From: Haliclystus octoradiatus
Taxonomy: Eukaryota > Cnidaria > Staurozoa > Stauromedusae > Haliclystidae
Assembly: GCA_916610825.1 (NCBI GenBank)
Contig: OU744448.1
Coordinates: 27,302,107 to 27,366,106 of the forward strand
Direction of reading: 5' to 3'
Length of the DNA: 64,000 bases
Shown: one piece after another, positions 19,543 to 33,900 of the stretch
How the letters are laid out: each line of letters starts with the position of its first letter
Position numbering within the stretch: position 1 is the stretch's first letter
Translations under genes and position numbers: made by a program
The notes under the pieces: model-generated
The model's input: only the letters and a program-made list of their open reading frames with translations
Told to the model about the DNA's origin: nothing
Database searches by the model: none

Positions 19543-20776
19543 CGAACTAAATACACTCCACTCACGGTGCCGTGACTGAGCTCCTATATATACCTTATAT
19601 GGCAATAAACCGGGGGATGTACAAATCATAAATCCTTTTAAAGAATGTTTCCATGGCAATGCGATGGAAAGAACATCGCTTTTGGGAAGTTGTTATGTGA
19701 CTTGTTTATATGATTGAAATATGGCTGACAGGGAAGCTGATGTTTTCCAAAATCATGATTTAAAACATTTAAAAACGCTTTCTTCTAGTCAATCACTATG
19801 CATCAGCACTAGAATTGGGGTCGCTTTTATCATAATACGTTATCTAAATGGAAATTCGCATTCAATTTGCTCTGAGTACTATGCCTTGCTAGAACAAAAA
19901 CTGTCTCCCGTAAAAATGCTTGCAAACCTTCGAGATTACTACTTCATACAAGTTTCAAACTATAGATAGGCAAAATAGAACGGAAAAATCGCAGAAAATG
20001 AAAAATAATGCAAACAAAACACTCTGGTTTCAAACCATGCGGCATAATTCCAAGAAAACTACTTCCTATCACGTGACATTTTGGCCAGTTTTAAACATCG
20101 TCGACATTTGGTTCGTCTGTATAACCCCAAATGCGAATTTAATGCTCGGAATTGAATTGAGTTCGGTGCGTCCATATAACCCTAGCCTAAAATTATTGGT
20201 TAGCGAACCGAATGTCGACGATCTGTAAAAATCTGATAAAAACTGGTCAAAATGTCACGTGATAGGAAGTAGTTTTCTTGGAATTATACCGCATAGTTTG
20301 AAACCAGAGTGTCTTGTTTGCATTATTTTTCATTTTCAGCTATTTTTCCGTTCTATTTTGCCTATCAATAGTTTTAAACTTGTATGAAGTAGTAATCTCA
20401 AAGGTTTGGAAGCATTTTTACGGGAAACAGTTTTTGTTCTAACAAAGCATAGTAGTCAGAGCAAATTAAATGCGAATTTCCATTAAAATAACATATTATG
20501 ATAAAAGCGACCCCGATTCTAGTGCTGATGCATTGTGATTGACTAAAATAAAACGTTTTCAAATGTTTTAAATCATGATTTTGGAAAACATCAGCTTCTC
20601 TGTCAACCGTCTTTCAATCATCATAACAACTTCCCAAAGCGATGTTCTTTCTATCGCATTGCCATGGAAACATCCTTTAAAATAATTTATGATTTGCACA
20701 TCCCCCGGTTTATTGCCATATAAGGTAGATATAGGAGCTCAGTCACGGCACCGTGAGTGGAATGTATTTAGTTCGT
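19543..20776. mobile_element. Fold-back element: 1.23-kb palindrome with ~573-bp arms
   Basis: The left arm (19543-20115) and right arm (20204-20776) are near-perfect reverse complements of equal length around an 88-base spacer. Landmarks in both arms, in mirrored order: cacggtgccgtgactgagctc, cccccggtttattgccatat, catggcaatgcgatgg, ctatcacgtgacatttt and gtcgac. The reading frames over it are chance frames. Such structures are typical of fold-back transposons or large hairpin MITEs. Confidence 0.85.
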
Positions 20777-21370
20777 TGCGCTCCGCGCCGAGATTTGCGC
20801 AATGATTTATGGGGTAGCTAGTCAGACAAACAATTTTTACTGCGTGATCAGTCGGTTGCGTTCGTACCGTCTTGATTATTATTTTGGCTGTTTTGATCTT
20901 GATGTATTACTACGAAAAATAATGAAAAACTCAGTTAAATAGCAGAAAACATTACTACTGGTGGACATGTAAGTCAGACTCCAATCATATATAGGAGATT
21001 TCAATACCAAAGCGCATTTTTCTAGCTTACCAAATCCTAGACATTTCGTAGCGAATTAATGAAATTGCAGAAATGAATTGAAAAATGAATGCAGTCACAA
21101 CTTCTACAAATTGTTAAAAAAGTTGAGCTGAACAAATATATTAATATTGTTACCACACAAATATTACTTACAACAGAGTACAAAAAATACAGCAATTTAC
21201 CGTTTCACTTTGTTAAATGTCGTTGATTGAACTATCCTGGTAGAAATATTCATATCTGCACGCGCACTATTCAAGTGCATTCAAACTCATTTCAATTTAC
21301 ATTCAAATGTATAACATGATATAATACTGAACACTTTACGACTAATAAAATATATGTATGACCAATATAG
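20777..21370. other. Non-coding stretch
   Basis: No gene or clear repeat recognised in this AT-rich interval. Confidence 0.4.
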
Positions 21371-21374
21371 GCAA

Positions 21375-21425
21375 TAGACAAGCAACTGTTTCTGGCCACT
21401 AGCAGTAATCATGGCTGCTCAGAGA
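21375..21425 (-). ncRNA. Degenerate hammerhead-like motif
   Basis: On the minus strand the sequence tggccagaaacagttgcttg is close to the 3' half of the motif at 15129, including GAAA, the tiny stem III and the GTC site. The 5' core box is altered and stem I is partly kept. It is a decayed relative of the same ribozyme family. Confidence 0.45.
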
Positions 21426-21899
21426 ACAAGGAACTGACCAGGTAGCTTTTTCAATCTTTCAGAGGCATGGCCTATGCCGCCGTTGAAGTATCTCATATCT
21501 GATCATTATTGTGTTTATCTCCATCGTCTTCATGTTCATATGCATCTACACAAAATTATTACTATGATTCATTCAAGTAACAAATTATGATAAACATATC
21601 CTTAATTGAAGTCCAATGTTATGCTGCTAGAATGAAGTGTGTCGGCCACATTCACATAAAATGATAATATTTGCCAGTGATGATCTCATCTTTGATGCCA
21701 GTTTACCAGCTTTTTTCCACTCATGTGAGTCATATTTCATATTCCAGATACCAAAGTTTAAATTTTTATATCAATTGCTGCAATGAGTGTTTCAACACAA
21801 GCAAATCATTAATTTCTTAGGGCAGTGTTTTCTTTTAAGTTGAATTCGAGCCAATCTGTAAATAGCGTAACAGTTTCAACCATCTCGACAGGTTATAAA

Positions 21900-24800
21900 C
21901 TTCATTCAGCAGGCATATTTCAAGTTAAACGATTTAAATAGCCAATAAAAATAGTCTAAATAATTTAAATAGTCTTGGATGAGTGTTTCTTTTTGTTGGC
22001 TTGCTGAATTTTCTTGGCATTGTGTGCATGATTTCACCATGTTTGTCACATCATTTGTCATGTTAGGCCAAAATATACACTCCCTTGCTCTTTTTAGTGT
22101 GTAATCACGATCCATATAGGCTGCATGCAAGTCTTGCAATGTCTTTTGCTGGAGTTATTTTGGAATAACAAGTCTTTGGTGTTGGTACAATATCAGGTTA
22201 TCGATGACAGACAGGTATGGGCGGGCTTGTCTGTAGGGGGTAATCAAGGGGTTGTGCCATGAATCTTCGTTTTGTGTTTGGATTACCTCCCTCAATGTTG
22301 TGTATGTGACATCTAGAGATGCTGTTTGAGCAAGCTTTTCCAATTCAGAGGGTGATCCACTGGGTAGCGTGAAAAGCAATCAACCACTGTGTGGGTGGCT
22401 CCTGGTCGCCATAAGGTGTTGAAGATGAAATTGCTGAGTTTCTCTTTGATGCGAATGATGCGTGGTGTTGTGATCATATGTAGCTGTTTGTGATTTAGGA
22501 TTGACTCTAGTGGCTTGTGATCTACTATTAGCGTGAAACGTGCTCTTTGGATGACCAATTTACATTTTTTCATGGCCCATACAACAGCCAGCAGTTCAAT
22601 TTCGGTTGCAGAATAACTGACTCAGTCGGGCTGGCGAATCTAGATCCACATTGCAGCAATCTCCAAGTTTGATCAGGTGCTTGTTGCCAATTAAGAGCGA
22701 AACCGAGACCTTTTGATTGAGCTACATCTGTCTCTAGCCTCAATTTTGCACCGTAACAGAATTGTGACAGTTTACGAGGGCAGGCAAGTGAGCGCTTTGA
22801 TGAATGCTTAAGATGTCTTTAGTTGATGTCCTTTCCATGAAAAAGTTGCGTTGTGAGCTAGGAGTGCTCGTAGGGGTTGCATTAAATCTGCCAGTTCTGC
22901 TGTAAACGTTTCAAATTGCTGGCCAATCCGCAGAATGAGCGGACGTCAGTCTTGCTGGATGGTGTAGGGAATTGGGTTAAAGCTTTGACGAACTCTGGAT
23001 TGATCGAGTATCCTTCTGCATCTACAATGTATCCACACCAATTCACTATTGGCTGAGCGAACACAAACTTTTTGCGACCGAGGGTGATCCCTGCCTCTGA
23101 ACATCTTTGTATAATGGATCGAACTCTTTCTTCGTGGGACTTAATGTCTATATCATAGGTAATTTAGTCTTCTACAATTTTCAGCGCGTTGTCAATTCCG
23201 GCAATTGCTTCGTTGCCTCGGTGATTGTGCTCGTCTCCTGCACTGCATAGGCCCATGGGATTGCGAAGGAAGCGCTTGGCGCCCCATGGGGTGATGAACG
23301 TTGTCAATGGACGGGATTCTTCTGCCAGGGGAACTTGCCAATAACCGTGTCGTGCATCCAAAGTTGTGAAGAATTTCATTCCAGGGGGATCTTTGCAATC
23401 TCTTCTCTTGGTGTTTTGGTGCTGTAGCCTGGCCTTTTCACGAATTGGCAAAGTTATGTCAAATCCACTGTGACGCGTGGTTCTGATGAATTTTTCTTCG
23501 GTGTTACCACCATCGGATGCTGCCACTCTGTTGTTTTGCCTATGGGGACATCCTCAATTATTCATTTTTTGGACAGTTGCTCCAGCTTTTCCTTTACTTG
23601 AGCTTCCCAATGGAGTGGTATGGTGTATGCTTTATAGCATCTGACTGGTACTGCATCAGGGGTGAGATGGATGACCATTGGCGGACCCTTCAAGGGTCTT
23701 AGTGGGGCATCATCATTGATAAGAAAGGCGTCTGGGAATTCGTTCATCGATGCTTCTGCTTTCTTGAACATTGATGGTTCATTTGATTGTGTTCTCATCA
23801 GTGATCCTGCTTGTGGGGTCATCAATGATAGCTGGTTTGCTTCGTGTGGTAGTGGTACGTTTGGCCAGTTAGTGGGTAGAAGGCCCAATGAAATGCAGCC
23901 TTCCTTACTGAGAAGGGGATCGTTACATCCTTTGACAATGTGGACAGTACATACATATTGGAGTGGTCCTCTCTTAAGAGTCATTGTAGCTTTGCCATAA
24001 CTTATTGGTGAACTTCCGTCTGCTCCCACCAAGATGTCTGTGTCCTCCATAAGCATCAATTTGGAATTTCCTCCCAAAGATGCGAGGTCTTCTCCACTCA
24101 TTGCGTTGCAGAATGCCCCAGGGTCTGGCAACCAAGAAAAGTCTGGGCTATAGCGCTGCAAATGAGTGGTGTTGACGCTTTAATTTGGTTTGCTATTAAT
24201 ATACAATTGGTTTGGATTGTCTTGCCTCTAGCTTCTTTGCGACAGTGTGATCTGTAGTGGTCTTGTAGCCCACGGAAGAAGCACTTGACATCTTTAGATG
24301 GGCATATGCTAGCACCAGCTTTGTGACTGCCACCACAGTTGGTGCATATCTCTTCAGGACTGTTGGATTTAGTGGGAGAATTCTTGTTAAATTTTCCACG
24401 CTTGTAAGTTGATCGTTGACTGCTTGAAGACTTGATATTATTTACTTCGTTGTCTTTAACAGCTGATCCTTTTGATGGCTTGTCTTGGTTCACTCGGCTG
24501 GCTTCTTGAATGCGGCATATTTCAACTGCTCTTTGGAGTGTTAGGTTGCTGAACCTTTCTTCGAGCAGCTTTTTCTGTGTGGTTGTGTCCAGTATACCAC
24601 ACAAACCAGTCGATCAAGTAGTCGCTCGTTCTTAGCTTTCAGGGCATGACCACATGGTTGTTCACAGCTGTTGCAGATAAAAGCTGCTTCATATGCAGAG
24701 GAGTCATCAATAGTTCGAAGTGAAGCCATGTAGCTATCAATGGATTCTCCGCTTTGGTGTGAATGTCCATGGAATTCTTGACGATCCAATAGTGGATTAC

Positions 24801-25334
24801 GGTTTCGTCTTATATAATTGCTTACGTGGGTGAGGATTTCTGTGAAATCATCTTTTGTCTCGTCGATGTCTAGCATGTCATTGTCCCGCAAATGAATCCA
24901 TTCTTCGAATCCATATTGAATTGTAGGTCAAACTGTTGAATTTATTTATCAAGGAAGGAAGAGTAACAATTGTTTCTACGGATTAATGTGATTGATGTCG
25001 TTATGATGGATTTTCCAAGATGGCGGCTATCAACGAACGAAGTGTTGTTTGCGCTGAGTTGTGACTTGTTTTGGTTTATTGGTGAAGTCGTAATTGTGTT
25101 GAAATGATTGGAGACGGATTAACCCTGTGAAAGGTTCGTTAAATATACTGCGCCATGTTGTATTAAGAGAGACAATAAACAGTGTTGTGTTCCAGACTAT
25201 AATTTGGGCAATGCTCTAATAGCAACGTAGTACATTTTGTATGGACGTTGGGTACTAGTCACAATCCATTATTGTATATAGGTAGTACATTGTGCCATAT
25301 AATGTAACGGATTATACCACAGTATAGTATTACA
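21900..25334 (-). mobile_element. Broken Ty3/Gypsy LTR retrotransposon
   Basis: Read on the minus strand, the order is that of a Ty3/Gypsy element: gag with a zinc knuckle (around 24100-24890), a protease-like part, reverse transcriptase (around 22880-23530), RNase H (around 22310-22570) and the HHCC zinc-binding start of an integrase (around 21910-22140). A short putative 5' LTR (25156-25334, TG...CA ends on the minus strand) is followed by a TGGCGC-type primer-binding site. The matching 3' LTR is not seen, so the 3' end is lost. The copy is clearly broken, with several breaks, and is an old fossil. Confidence 0.88.
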
Positions 25335-27435
25335 TGTAGCTAATTGTTGAAAGCGTTTTTGAAAGTATCCAAAGTCACGCCCTAATTTTGAAAGGTCAAA
25401 AGGCAAAAGTCACGCGGAAAAATCGTGCAACAATTTTCAGACTTCCTCCTATAAGAAATTCCATGTTACTATTACTAAATAAGGAACGGAAATACCTTAT
25501 TTGTAACAAGGATATTCAATTTGATTGGTTGATTATTTCATATAAATAGTAAAAACACCCATTTTTCGACGTTCAATCTTTGACTTTGGAAGTCATAAGT
25601 CATGTCAAAATGCTCTATGAAAATTGGCCCCAAAGATTGTTCCAAAATGCTTTCTTACATACTTTGTGAAATACTCCAAAGCTAAGTATTTATGTTCAAC
25701 ATTATACTAATTCTCTTGCGTTAATTCAGTAATACAATGTGTTATTTCTTGAATTGACTTTGCGTTGTTGTCCTGGTCTTTACTTTGAACTTTAGTTACC
25801 TAGACCTTGATTCGTGAACTTCGCTACTTTAGTTAATAGTACGTGTCAATATTAGCTTTTATCGATGCCTATATTGTCACATTTTGTCTCTTGCCAATAG
25901 CCTAATACAGTCCTCTTTAGATATTGCAAAAACTGTTTGTTGCCCTCTAGTTTCCACAGTTCTAGAAACCTTAATACAAATAACAAAGATAATGCTTGGT
26001 TACACTAATATATAGATATATATTTTTGCACTAATAGCTGTTAACCTGATGCTGTATGTCATATGTCATTATGGAAAACTGACTGGGAAAACTTGAGAAG
26101 GAAAGAAAATGTTTCTTACCTATAGTTTGAAGAATTTCGTAAAAAGCCATGAACGCGAAGAAAGGAATGGAATAAAGAAAGATTTATTGACTAAATGTTT
26201 GCTAATTGCCTATATAAAAGGGCAGATTATTGAATTTATGATAACTTTTTAGAATGCTGCTAACTTTCATTTTGGAGAAATGGTTTAATTATTTGAAATT
26301 TTAGCGGTTGATTTTATTTAGCCTGTGTTTTGGTTTTGGTAGTTTATCGAAAGCTTTCTTTTCTATGCCATGAATTTTGTTTTTATACTTATATCTAGGA
26401 ACTTGCAAAAATTGGCCATAAAAGGATGAGGGGATGTATTAATGAAATGAAGTTATGCTATGTCATGTTTTCACAATTATCAATACTGTAAAAGTTAGGC
26501 AAATTGTTTAGAATTGATCATTTGTGCAAAATATTTCTATACACTTTAAACATGTTTGTTTGCTGGCTCAGATATTTCTCCTGCAAGCCATTTGGTTTAT
26601 TTGAACAACTGAGAAACTGCATGAAACAGTAACTCAATGAAATTGTATATGACTCTACAAATATTCACTGTATTTGCTTTTTACTTTTTATTTCTTGCTA
26701 GTTCATATTGCCATATTGAATAATTGTCGGTTAATTGTTTAGTATTTTCATAAATCTCTTGAAATCGACGAGATCAAGCTCGGCTATGGTGAAGTGGCGT
26801 TATTTGCGTTAACCAATCAAATTGTAAGAATAAATCGTAGCAGATCTTGGATATGTTCTAAATGTATTTATGCAATATAGCAATTGGGTCACATTCATGT
26901 TTTAATTAGTAACTTTTATTTAACCTAGCTTTTTATTGAGGCTGTATGCAAGTGACACTTTCTATATCGTAAAGTGTCCTTTATTTGCAGGTCAAAATGA
27001 CAAAACATCATATCAAAGGGTTTTAAGGGATTTAAAGCAAATAGAACGAAGCGAAAAACCAAATTTTCGCAGAAGAGCTTTATTATTGTTTTCCAAATAC
27101 TCTTGAAAGTGCTGGGACTTCCCTAAACTACTATTACCAAAAAGTGATTTTTCGCTTTTATGAATTGAAGCCGCAAAGACCTGTATCAGTCATGTGAAAA
27201 GAAGGTCTATATGTGAACTCATCAGGTCCTGAATAAATGATGATGATGAATCTGTACAGTCTTCTGTATACAAAAGAAGCATTTTTGTATTTCAGTAATA
27301 AAGCTATCACGCTCTTTGTTTTCAGACTGGCACTACAATTGTTACAAATACTGTTGAACAATTTAAACTTTAAAGTTGAATTCTTTTAAAAACACATTTT
27401 TTTTATACGTATATATTTCATCATGTTTTAATTTA
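25335..27435. other. Long AT-rich intergenic stretch upstream of TADA2B
   Basis: Only short chance reading frames are present. No domain, RNA gene or strong repeat was recognised. Confidence 0.45.
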
Positions 27436-27500
27436 CGGCGCTTTTAGAATACTTTTGTAAATTTAGCGCTCTATAAATACAAATTAATTATTATTATTAC
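27436..27500 (+). repeat. SINE-like 3' tail (AATT/ATT-rich)
   Basis: The sequence ggcgcttttagaatac, then tagcgctctataaatacaaa and attattattattac, has the form of a SINE/LINE tail with a short simple-repeat end. The head of the element was not recognised. Confidence 0.35.
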
Positions 27501-27864
27501 ATCCCTGTATGCTCGCGTCATATTTTGACAAAAATACATATACATGTAGACCGTGAAAATAAAAATGTCCCATCTATTTTTGCAAAGGACATCATGGGCA
27601 TCATGGGCCCTTAAAAAACAAATCAAAAACTGAATAAATTTTTTTTCTGATCAGAAACAAGTAGATTAAACGGTTTAAACCCACTATATTGAGCTAACGG
27701 CACTACAAGTCATTATTATTACTTATCAAGTCAGTTACGTATACTAAACTATCATTTTATTATCTGATCTATTAATTTGTGTATCTCTTGCATTTTGAAA
27801 TTCTTCAATTAATAAGTAGCCATGTTATGTTACATGATATTTTTTGATGTTAAAACGCTGGCGT

Positions 27865-27874
27865 GTATTTAAAA
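27865..27874 (+). promoter_or_regulatory. TATA-like box upstream of TADA2B
   Basis: The sequence gtatttaaaagg lies about 70 bases before the start codon at 27940. Spacing suits a short 5' UTR. Motif evidence only. Confidence 0.4.
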
Positions 27875-27939
27875 GGAGTTTAGTCGTCATTAATAAAGCA
27901 GAAGAGACGTCAAACAAAACTGAGTGGGATTCGTTGGCA

Positions 27940-30900
27940 ATGGCCGCTTTAGTTCGTAGAAACAAAATGGCCGGCACCGCTGCTGTGGAAGGTATTTATT
28001 TGTAAATATCAGTCTTACCCGATTGACTAAAATTGCTCTGGCCTATCTTTGTGATTAGTATTATTTAGTTGTGTTCTTGAGATTGACGGCGGTTAACAAT
28101 TGGTACCATTTTTATGCACGAATTACTTCACTGTTCACATTGTTGAACGGTGGACTTATCAAAAAGCCTAAAGTAACTCAATTCTAAACATGCAGTTTTA
28201 TTTTGGTCACACTATTTGCTTAAAGCTGGGTCGTCAATTTAATATTTTCTTTGTAAATTATATCGCCTGTGTAGAAATAGATCGTTTCATGATGTTAAAT
28301 TATCAAATTTGATCACGTAGGGCCTATAGGCTATATTAATTTTATTTTGTTATCGTTAACTAGTTTAGTTTGGCAGGCCTAGTGATAGGGGTAGGACTTG
28401 CCGTGTGGGCCTATTTTAGCCACTTTTGCATGAATGAGGTGATTGAGAGCTCAGTCTATCCTTTCTGAGTTTGTAATTGATTTGATTCAATTGTGCGTAT
28501 GCCTACTAATTCATTGATATTGATCCATAACTAATCACGTCACGTTATGAATTAGTAATTGCAATATTTTCAATCTGGGATTAATCATCATTATCATCAT
28601 CATCATCATCATCATCATCATTTATTCAGAAATGACATTGAAATTATCCTTACATCCAATATGAAGTTCTCTAGTCATTGTGCAACTATTTCTGCAAAAG
28701 CGCAATCTCGTATGTTTCTGCTGTTCAAAAGTTTTACCTCAAATGATGAAAGTTTATTACTCTATAAACCTACAAGACATATGTCAGACCATTAATCGAA
28801 TCTGATTCTCCAGTTTGGAGTCCACATCTATTGAAAGACCTCAACTTGATAGAAATGTCCAGAAGCGTTTCACAAAGCGCCTTTTCAATTCATGTCGTAT
28901 ACTGTATAAGAACTACCATGAACGTTTAAGTAAATTGAAGTTAGATACTCTTGAGTAACGTAGATTTAAGTGCGATTTACATATGGTTTTTAAAAATCTT
29001 ACACAATATTGTAGATCTTCCTATAAGCGAAATGTTTTTGTATGATACTAATAAATATAGCATGCATAGACACACCCGGAAACTTGAATCCAAAGTAGTG
29101 CAACACACGAACGCGTCTCATGTCAATTTCAGAATATACATCAAACTTTGGTGAGATGTGCTAGATTGTCGTGCTTACTACTGTTAAAACCTAGAAAATT
29201 GTTATGGATCATTTTAATTCACTACCACTGTGATAAAATAGAATACTACCTAGGCATCCACTCTTGAATATGTGACGTTTGACGTACTAAGTTGTCTATT
29301 ACTGTTTAGTCGAAACCGACTGGGGTGCTATTCGATGCTCTGCATTTTGATTGGTTCCTCAATTGTTCACTATTTTCTCATAGTGAACGCTGGCAGGTTC
29401 CCTCGCTAATTTTAAAAAGTAAACAAGCAATTCGCAAATGTTTTTGAATCAATTTTATACAAGGGTTTTATAAATTTCGTGCCCGAGAAAACAAAACAAG
29501 CAACAAAATATAAGATGAAGTAGTTTAATGGTAGGCTATGCATACACAAATTTAATCTTATTTAACAATCTTCTCACAATTTTTTCATTGCCACATTTAA
29601 TATTGCCGATTCATCAGTTGCTAGTCAGCTAAAATTTATAAACAACAAACTTTTATATTACAGACTGCAAACATTTATATATTTTTAGATACTCAATAGT
29701 TACCGTGCTCAAGTTTGCTATTTTGTGGGTTGTATTTTGTTGCCAGTATTAATATCGAACTGCTTTGTTTTAAAAATTAAATCTGAAACAAGTCATTAAA
29801 ATTCATCCTCCGAATCACGACACGCTGCAGTCATCATGGGTGACTTTGATTGATGAAATTAATTATGCAAGAGGCAAATAAATAATTGGAATTTATTTCT
29901 TTTGATATGTTTGGCTTGTACCACTAGTTGGTTTCTACTAAAACAATTAGAAAACTCGCCCTTCTTGTCTAGGCCTACCGTCCCGAATCACCTCGGAGGA
30001 CCTTGGTGACTATTCAACGGTAGCCAACTCGGACTCGCTGTCTAATTATTAAATAGGCCTAATTCGGAGAGTGAACTGTTGAGGACAATATTAATCAAGG
30101 CATCTTAATCATTTCCTTCTTAAAATTTTAATTCATTTCGCATCATTTGAGTCAATTGAATCAATTGTGTAATTGATATACTCTAGAAAAATATTATATT
30201 ATATAGCGTAGCTATATTTAGTCCTACATTGAATAACTTTCTTTTATGTGTTGAAAGGAAGCTAAAAAACATTAATTATTATAATTAAAAATGAGTCAGT
30301 CAATCTTTATTGTGATTTTTGGCCAGCATCCTACGTTTTAATTATTACAAGAGAAACGAAAGTTGGAATCGTTTTAATTTTTTTTCATCAAATATTGAAC
30401 TGTTCATCCGGATCCTGCTAGCTACTTTTCTTATAGTATAACATAGTCCAAAGTATTCGTAAATAATTTTCTTTTTTGTTTTCAAAAAGTGGGACACAAG
30501 ATTCTCCAAAATACCATCTTCAAGGCCAATTTCGACAGGGAAATATTTGCGCTATGCAAACACGCAACAGTGACGGTTAGAAAAAAGTTCTATCCAAATC
30601 CGTTGGGTAAAAAAGGCCATATTTACACTTTTAAAGTAACATGTGTTTTATTCGTCAGAATCGTCACTGCTCAGTATAAGTATAATGAAGTACAGTAAAA
30701 TGCGGCAATAGCGGTTCCGGATTTAACGGTATTCTGTGAATAACAGTAAGCCAAAAAAGTCTGGGAATGTGTAATTTACGGTCAAACTTTGCTAAATATT
30801 TACTGCAAACAACGGATTCTGCCAAAACTGGTAAAATTGTTTGTCTCCTTAGCGTACAATTATTGCTGGATTCAACTGTAGTTAATAATTAGTTTGATTA

Positions 30901-33900
30901 TGCATGATGCAAAATAGTTCTCAAAAAAAGAGACAACCGAGCCTACTGAACATATGATACTAAATTTGTTTTCCAATTTCTGTTTACTGCTCTTAAAAAC
31001 GATTGTTCTCCATTGTTTTTATGTTTTTTCTAAGCAAACCAGCAGAGAAAATGTTCAGGTCCTGGGGATTTGAGCCCCAAGCAATTGCCTCGCTTAACCA
31101 ACCTTTTTTCAGCGACCGTTCTAATTCCCATTATTCCGTGAAGATCTATAATTTATCAACTTGATCTGTGAATACCTTGCTGCTTGTGAAACGTGAAAGT
31201 GGTTAATTTATAGCTCGTATTTGTAAATTATATTCTCAAATGTTTGTGAAACGTGAAAGACAGCAATTTTACGATCCCAGTTTTCAGTATTTTTTTAACA
31301 TTTTAGAGACAAAACCATATACCTTCCGCATTTTGAATTTTCTGGGTGACACCCCCAGAACTTCCCCATTCTCGTGATTGCAGTCAGACTGCTGAACAGC
31401 TTAAATATATCTATCAATCCTTTAGTACTGTAACAATAATATATGCAAAGATGCTATATACTACTGGCATTTATAGTGATGTTATCTGGAAAATATATCA
31501 AATCGTAATGCTCGTTCACCAACCATACTAAAATCTTAATATATTGCAACATTGCAACACAATCATTGAGCATTCCCTGTAAATAGTGATTTTGGACAAT
31601 TGGCTATACACAAAATGTTTATTTTGTGTTATTCGATTAGCATAGACACTAGACAAGGCACTGAAAGGCCTTGAAACATCAGAACGGGATTTGGGCAATT
31701 TTGAAAACGTGATATGTGGTCCAGACCGACAGAAGCATTAGCCTATTGATAGTACCATTATTATTTTTTAATATGTTTTAGCTGCTGGCCAAGGAGTTCC
31801 GGGGAAATTTCACTGCAATTATTGTTTGAGTGATTGTTCCGGATTGCGTGTGAAATGTGCAGAATGTCCAGATTTTGATCTATGCTTACAGGTAGGTTAA
31901 TAATAATATAATAGGTGAACACAATTTTGTCTTATTTTGATATTATGACCAATGATGTTATTGTTCATAAATAAAAGTTTGAGACTGCCATCTTATCGAT
32001 ACATGTATAAATGTGAAAGTGTGTGTGTGAAAATTCAACCAAAGGTGAAATTTCATATCAAAAGAAAGCCATAAAATTGATACGCTTGTGTTGACAGTGT
32101 GTTCTTTGGTTGTGCGAAACGGATCACCACTGGGAAACAACAAATCGAATGATAACTATATAACATGAACATATTGCTTGAAAATTGACTGAGAAAACTG
32201 TGGTGAACAGGAAACTCTCACAGACTTTTGCATTGATGGGTACGCCCTTAAATGAATTTTAACTTGTTTTACAAAATAAGCCTATAACATTAATCGTATA
32301 ACATCTAATAACACTATCATCTCAGATGGTGTAACCTTTTAAGCCTGTTAAAATAGTTTGTAATAATTATTAAGTCTTACTGCCTCTATTTTTATTTCAA
32401 TAACAACCTTTACTCAAACGGCATAGTCCTATATATTCCATTTTGTTTTGTATACTTCTGATGATGTCTCTAAATTTCTTGTTTTTCATCTTTGTCATTT
32501 GCCACAAACAGGTTGAGAGAAAAGATGTTAAAGTATGAAATTGTATCCCTCCATTCCCTCCCATCTGATTTTTTTTAACGTGTATATTCAGGGTTTGATA
32601 AAATATGTTCTATACGGGATTCTAATATTTGGTTCCAATATTTCTTGGGTTGATTACATCATGAAAACGGTTTCACAGTTTTATTTTTTCAAAGGTTATT
32701 GTCCATTTATTATCAATAAAATATGATAAAAACTGCACCTAATCATCTATCTTCCACAGAAAAAAAGATTGTTTCTTCTTCTCATTGTAACTACTTGATT
32801 GAATACAATTGTTTCCCCTCTTCCTTCTGAATTTTTGCTAGCCTTCCTGGACTCTCCGTTTTATCAAACGCTGTGTAGGCTATATTCAATCTATGTCATA
32901 TTTTAGTGCTTTTCAACTGGTGCAGAAATGGGAAATCACAAGAGAGGCCATTCTTATCAATTAATGGTAAGCACATTTCAATGTTTATTATTGTTATGCT
33001 ACGAGTACCCTTTCAGTGAAACCTGTGTATAAAGGTCACCTTATATAACAGCCATTTATCTATATTGGTCACTTGATAATGTTACAAATGTTAATTTCTA
33101 TTAAATTTAGCCTCTATGAAAGGTCACCTCCCTTTAGTGGCCAATATTCTCTAATCCCACAACTGGGCCTTAATTAGACAGATTTCACTGTATTCGGATA
33201 TTATTAGTTGTGCCAATACGTTATTTATTAATTTAAATATGATTCATTGGGCTAATTATGATGGTGCACACTATGGTCTGCGTCGGATCGGATTGGGCAT
33301 TAAAGTAAGCCTGATGTTCGCAAAAAAATTCTATCTGAATCTGATCCAATTTGAATGTGTTTAGTGTTAAGAAATCAGAAATATTCCGATTCTGCTTTGA
33401 GAATCCAATCCGATTTGGCAGAAACGAGAATTCCGGATTGGAGTTTTGTATAATCTTCTATTCTATTTATAATCATAAATTCATAATGATATCAAATGCC
33501 ATGGAATAGTTACAAAATTTTCAAAAAGATTGCCCTCAACTTACACTGAAGTTGATTGTATACTAAATTGATATCATGTTCAATGATGGATGATATTTTA
33601 TGTAGGATAATGGCACTTTTTCAATTGCATACGAAGACTGGTGTGGCGAGGAGGAAGTCCTCTTGCTTGATGCTGTTGAACAACATGGTCTAGGAAATTG
33701 GTCAGTGTTGTTTTAATCTTGTTTAGAAATAATACATACTAATTTATAGTTCTGTAAATCTGTTTCATAATAGATTTGAATGGTTTTTAAATCAAAGTTA
33801 GTGACAAAAAACTACTAGTAGTCTGTTTCATTGATGTGAAATCATGGTCAAGTCAAAGAAAAATTTATTATTTGACGAAATATTTATATGCTACTAAACG

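Noticed and set aside
19721-20228. 82- and 102-residue frames inside the large palindrome
   Set aside because: No domain, and they lie in fold-back arms, so they are chance frames.
28559-28795. His-run frame in TADA2B intron 1
   Set aside because: The His run is the CAT microsatellite; the rest is a decayed LINE.
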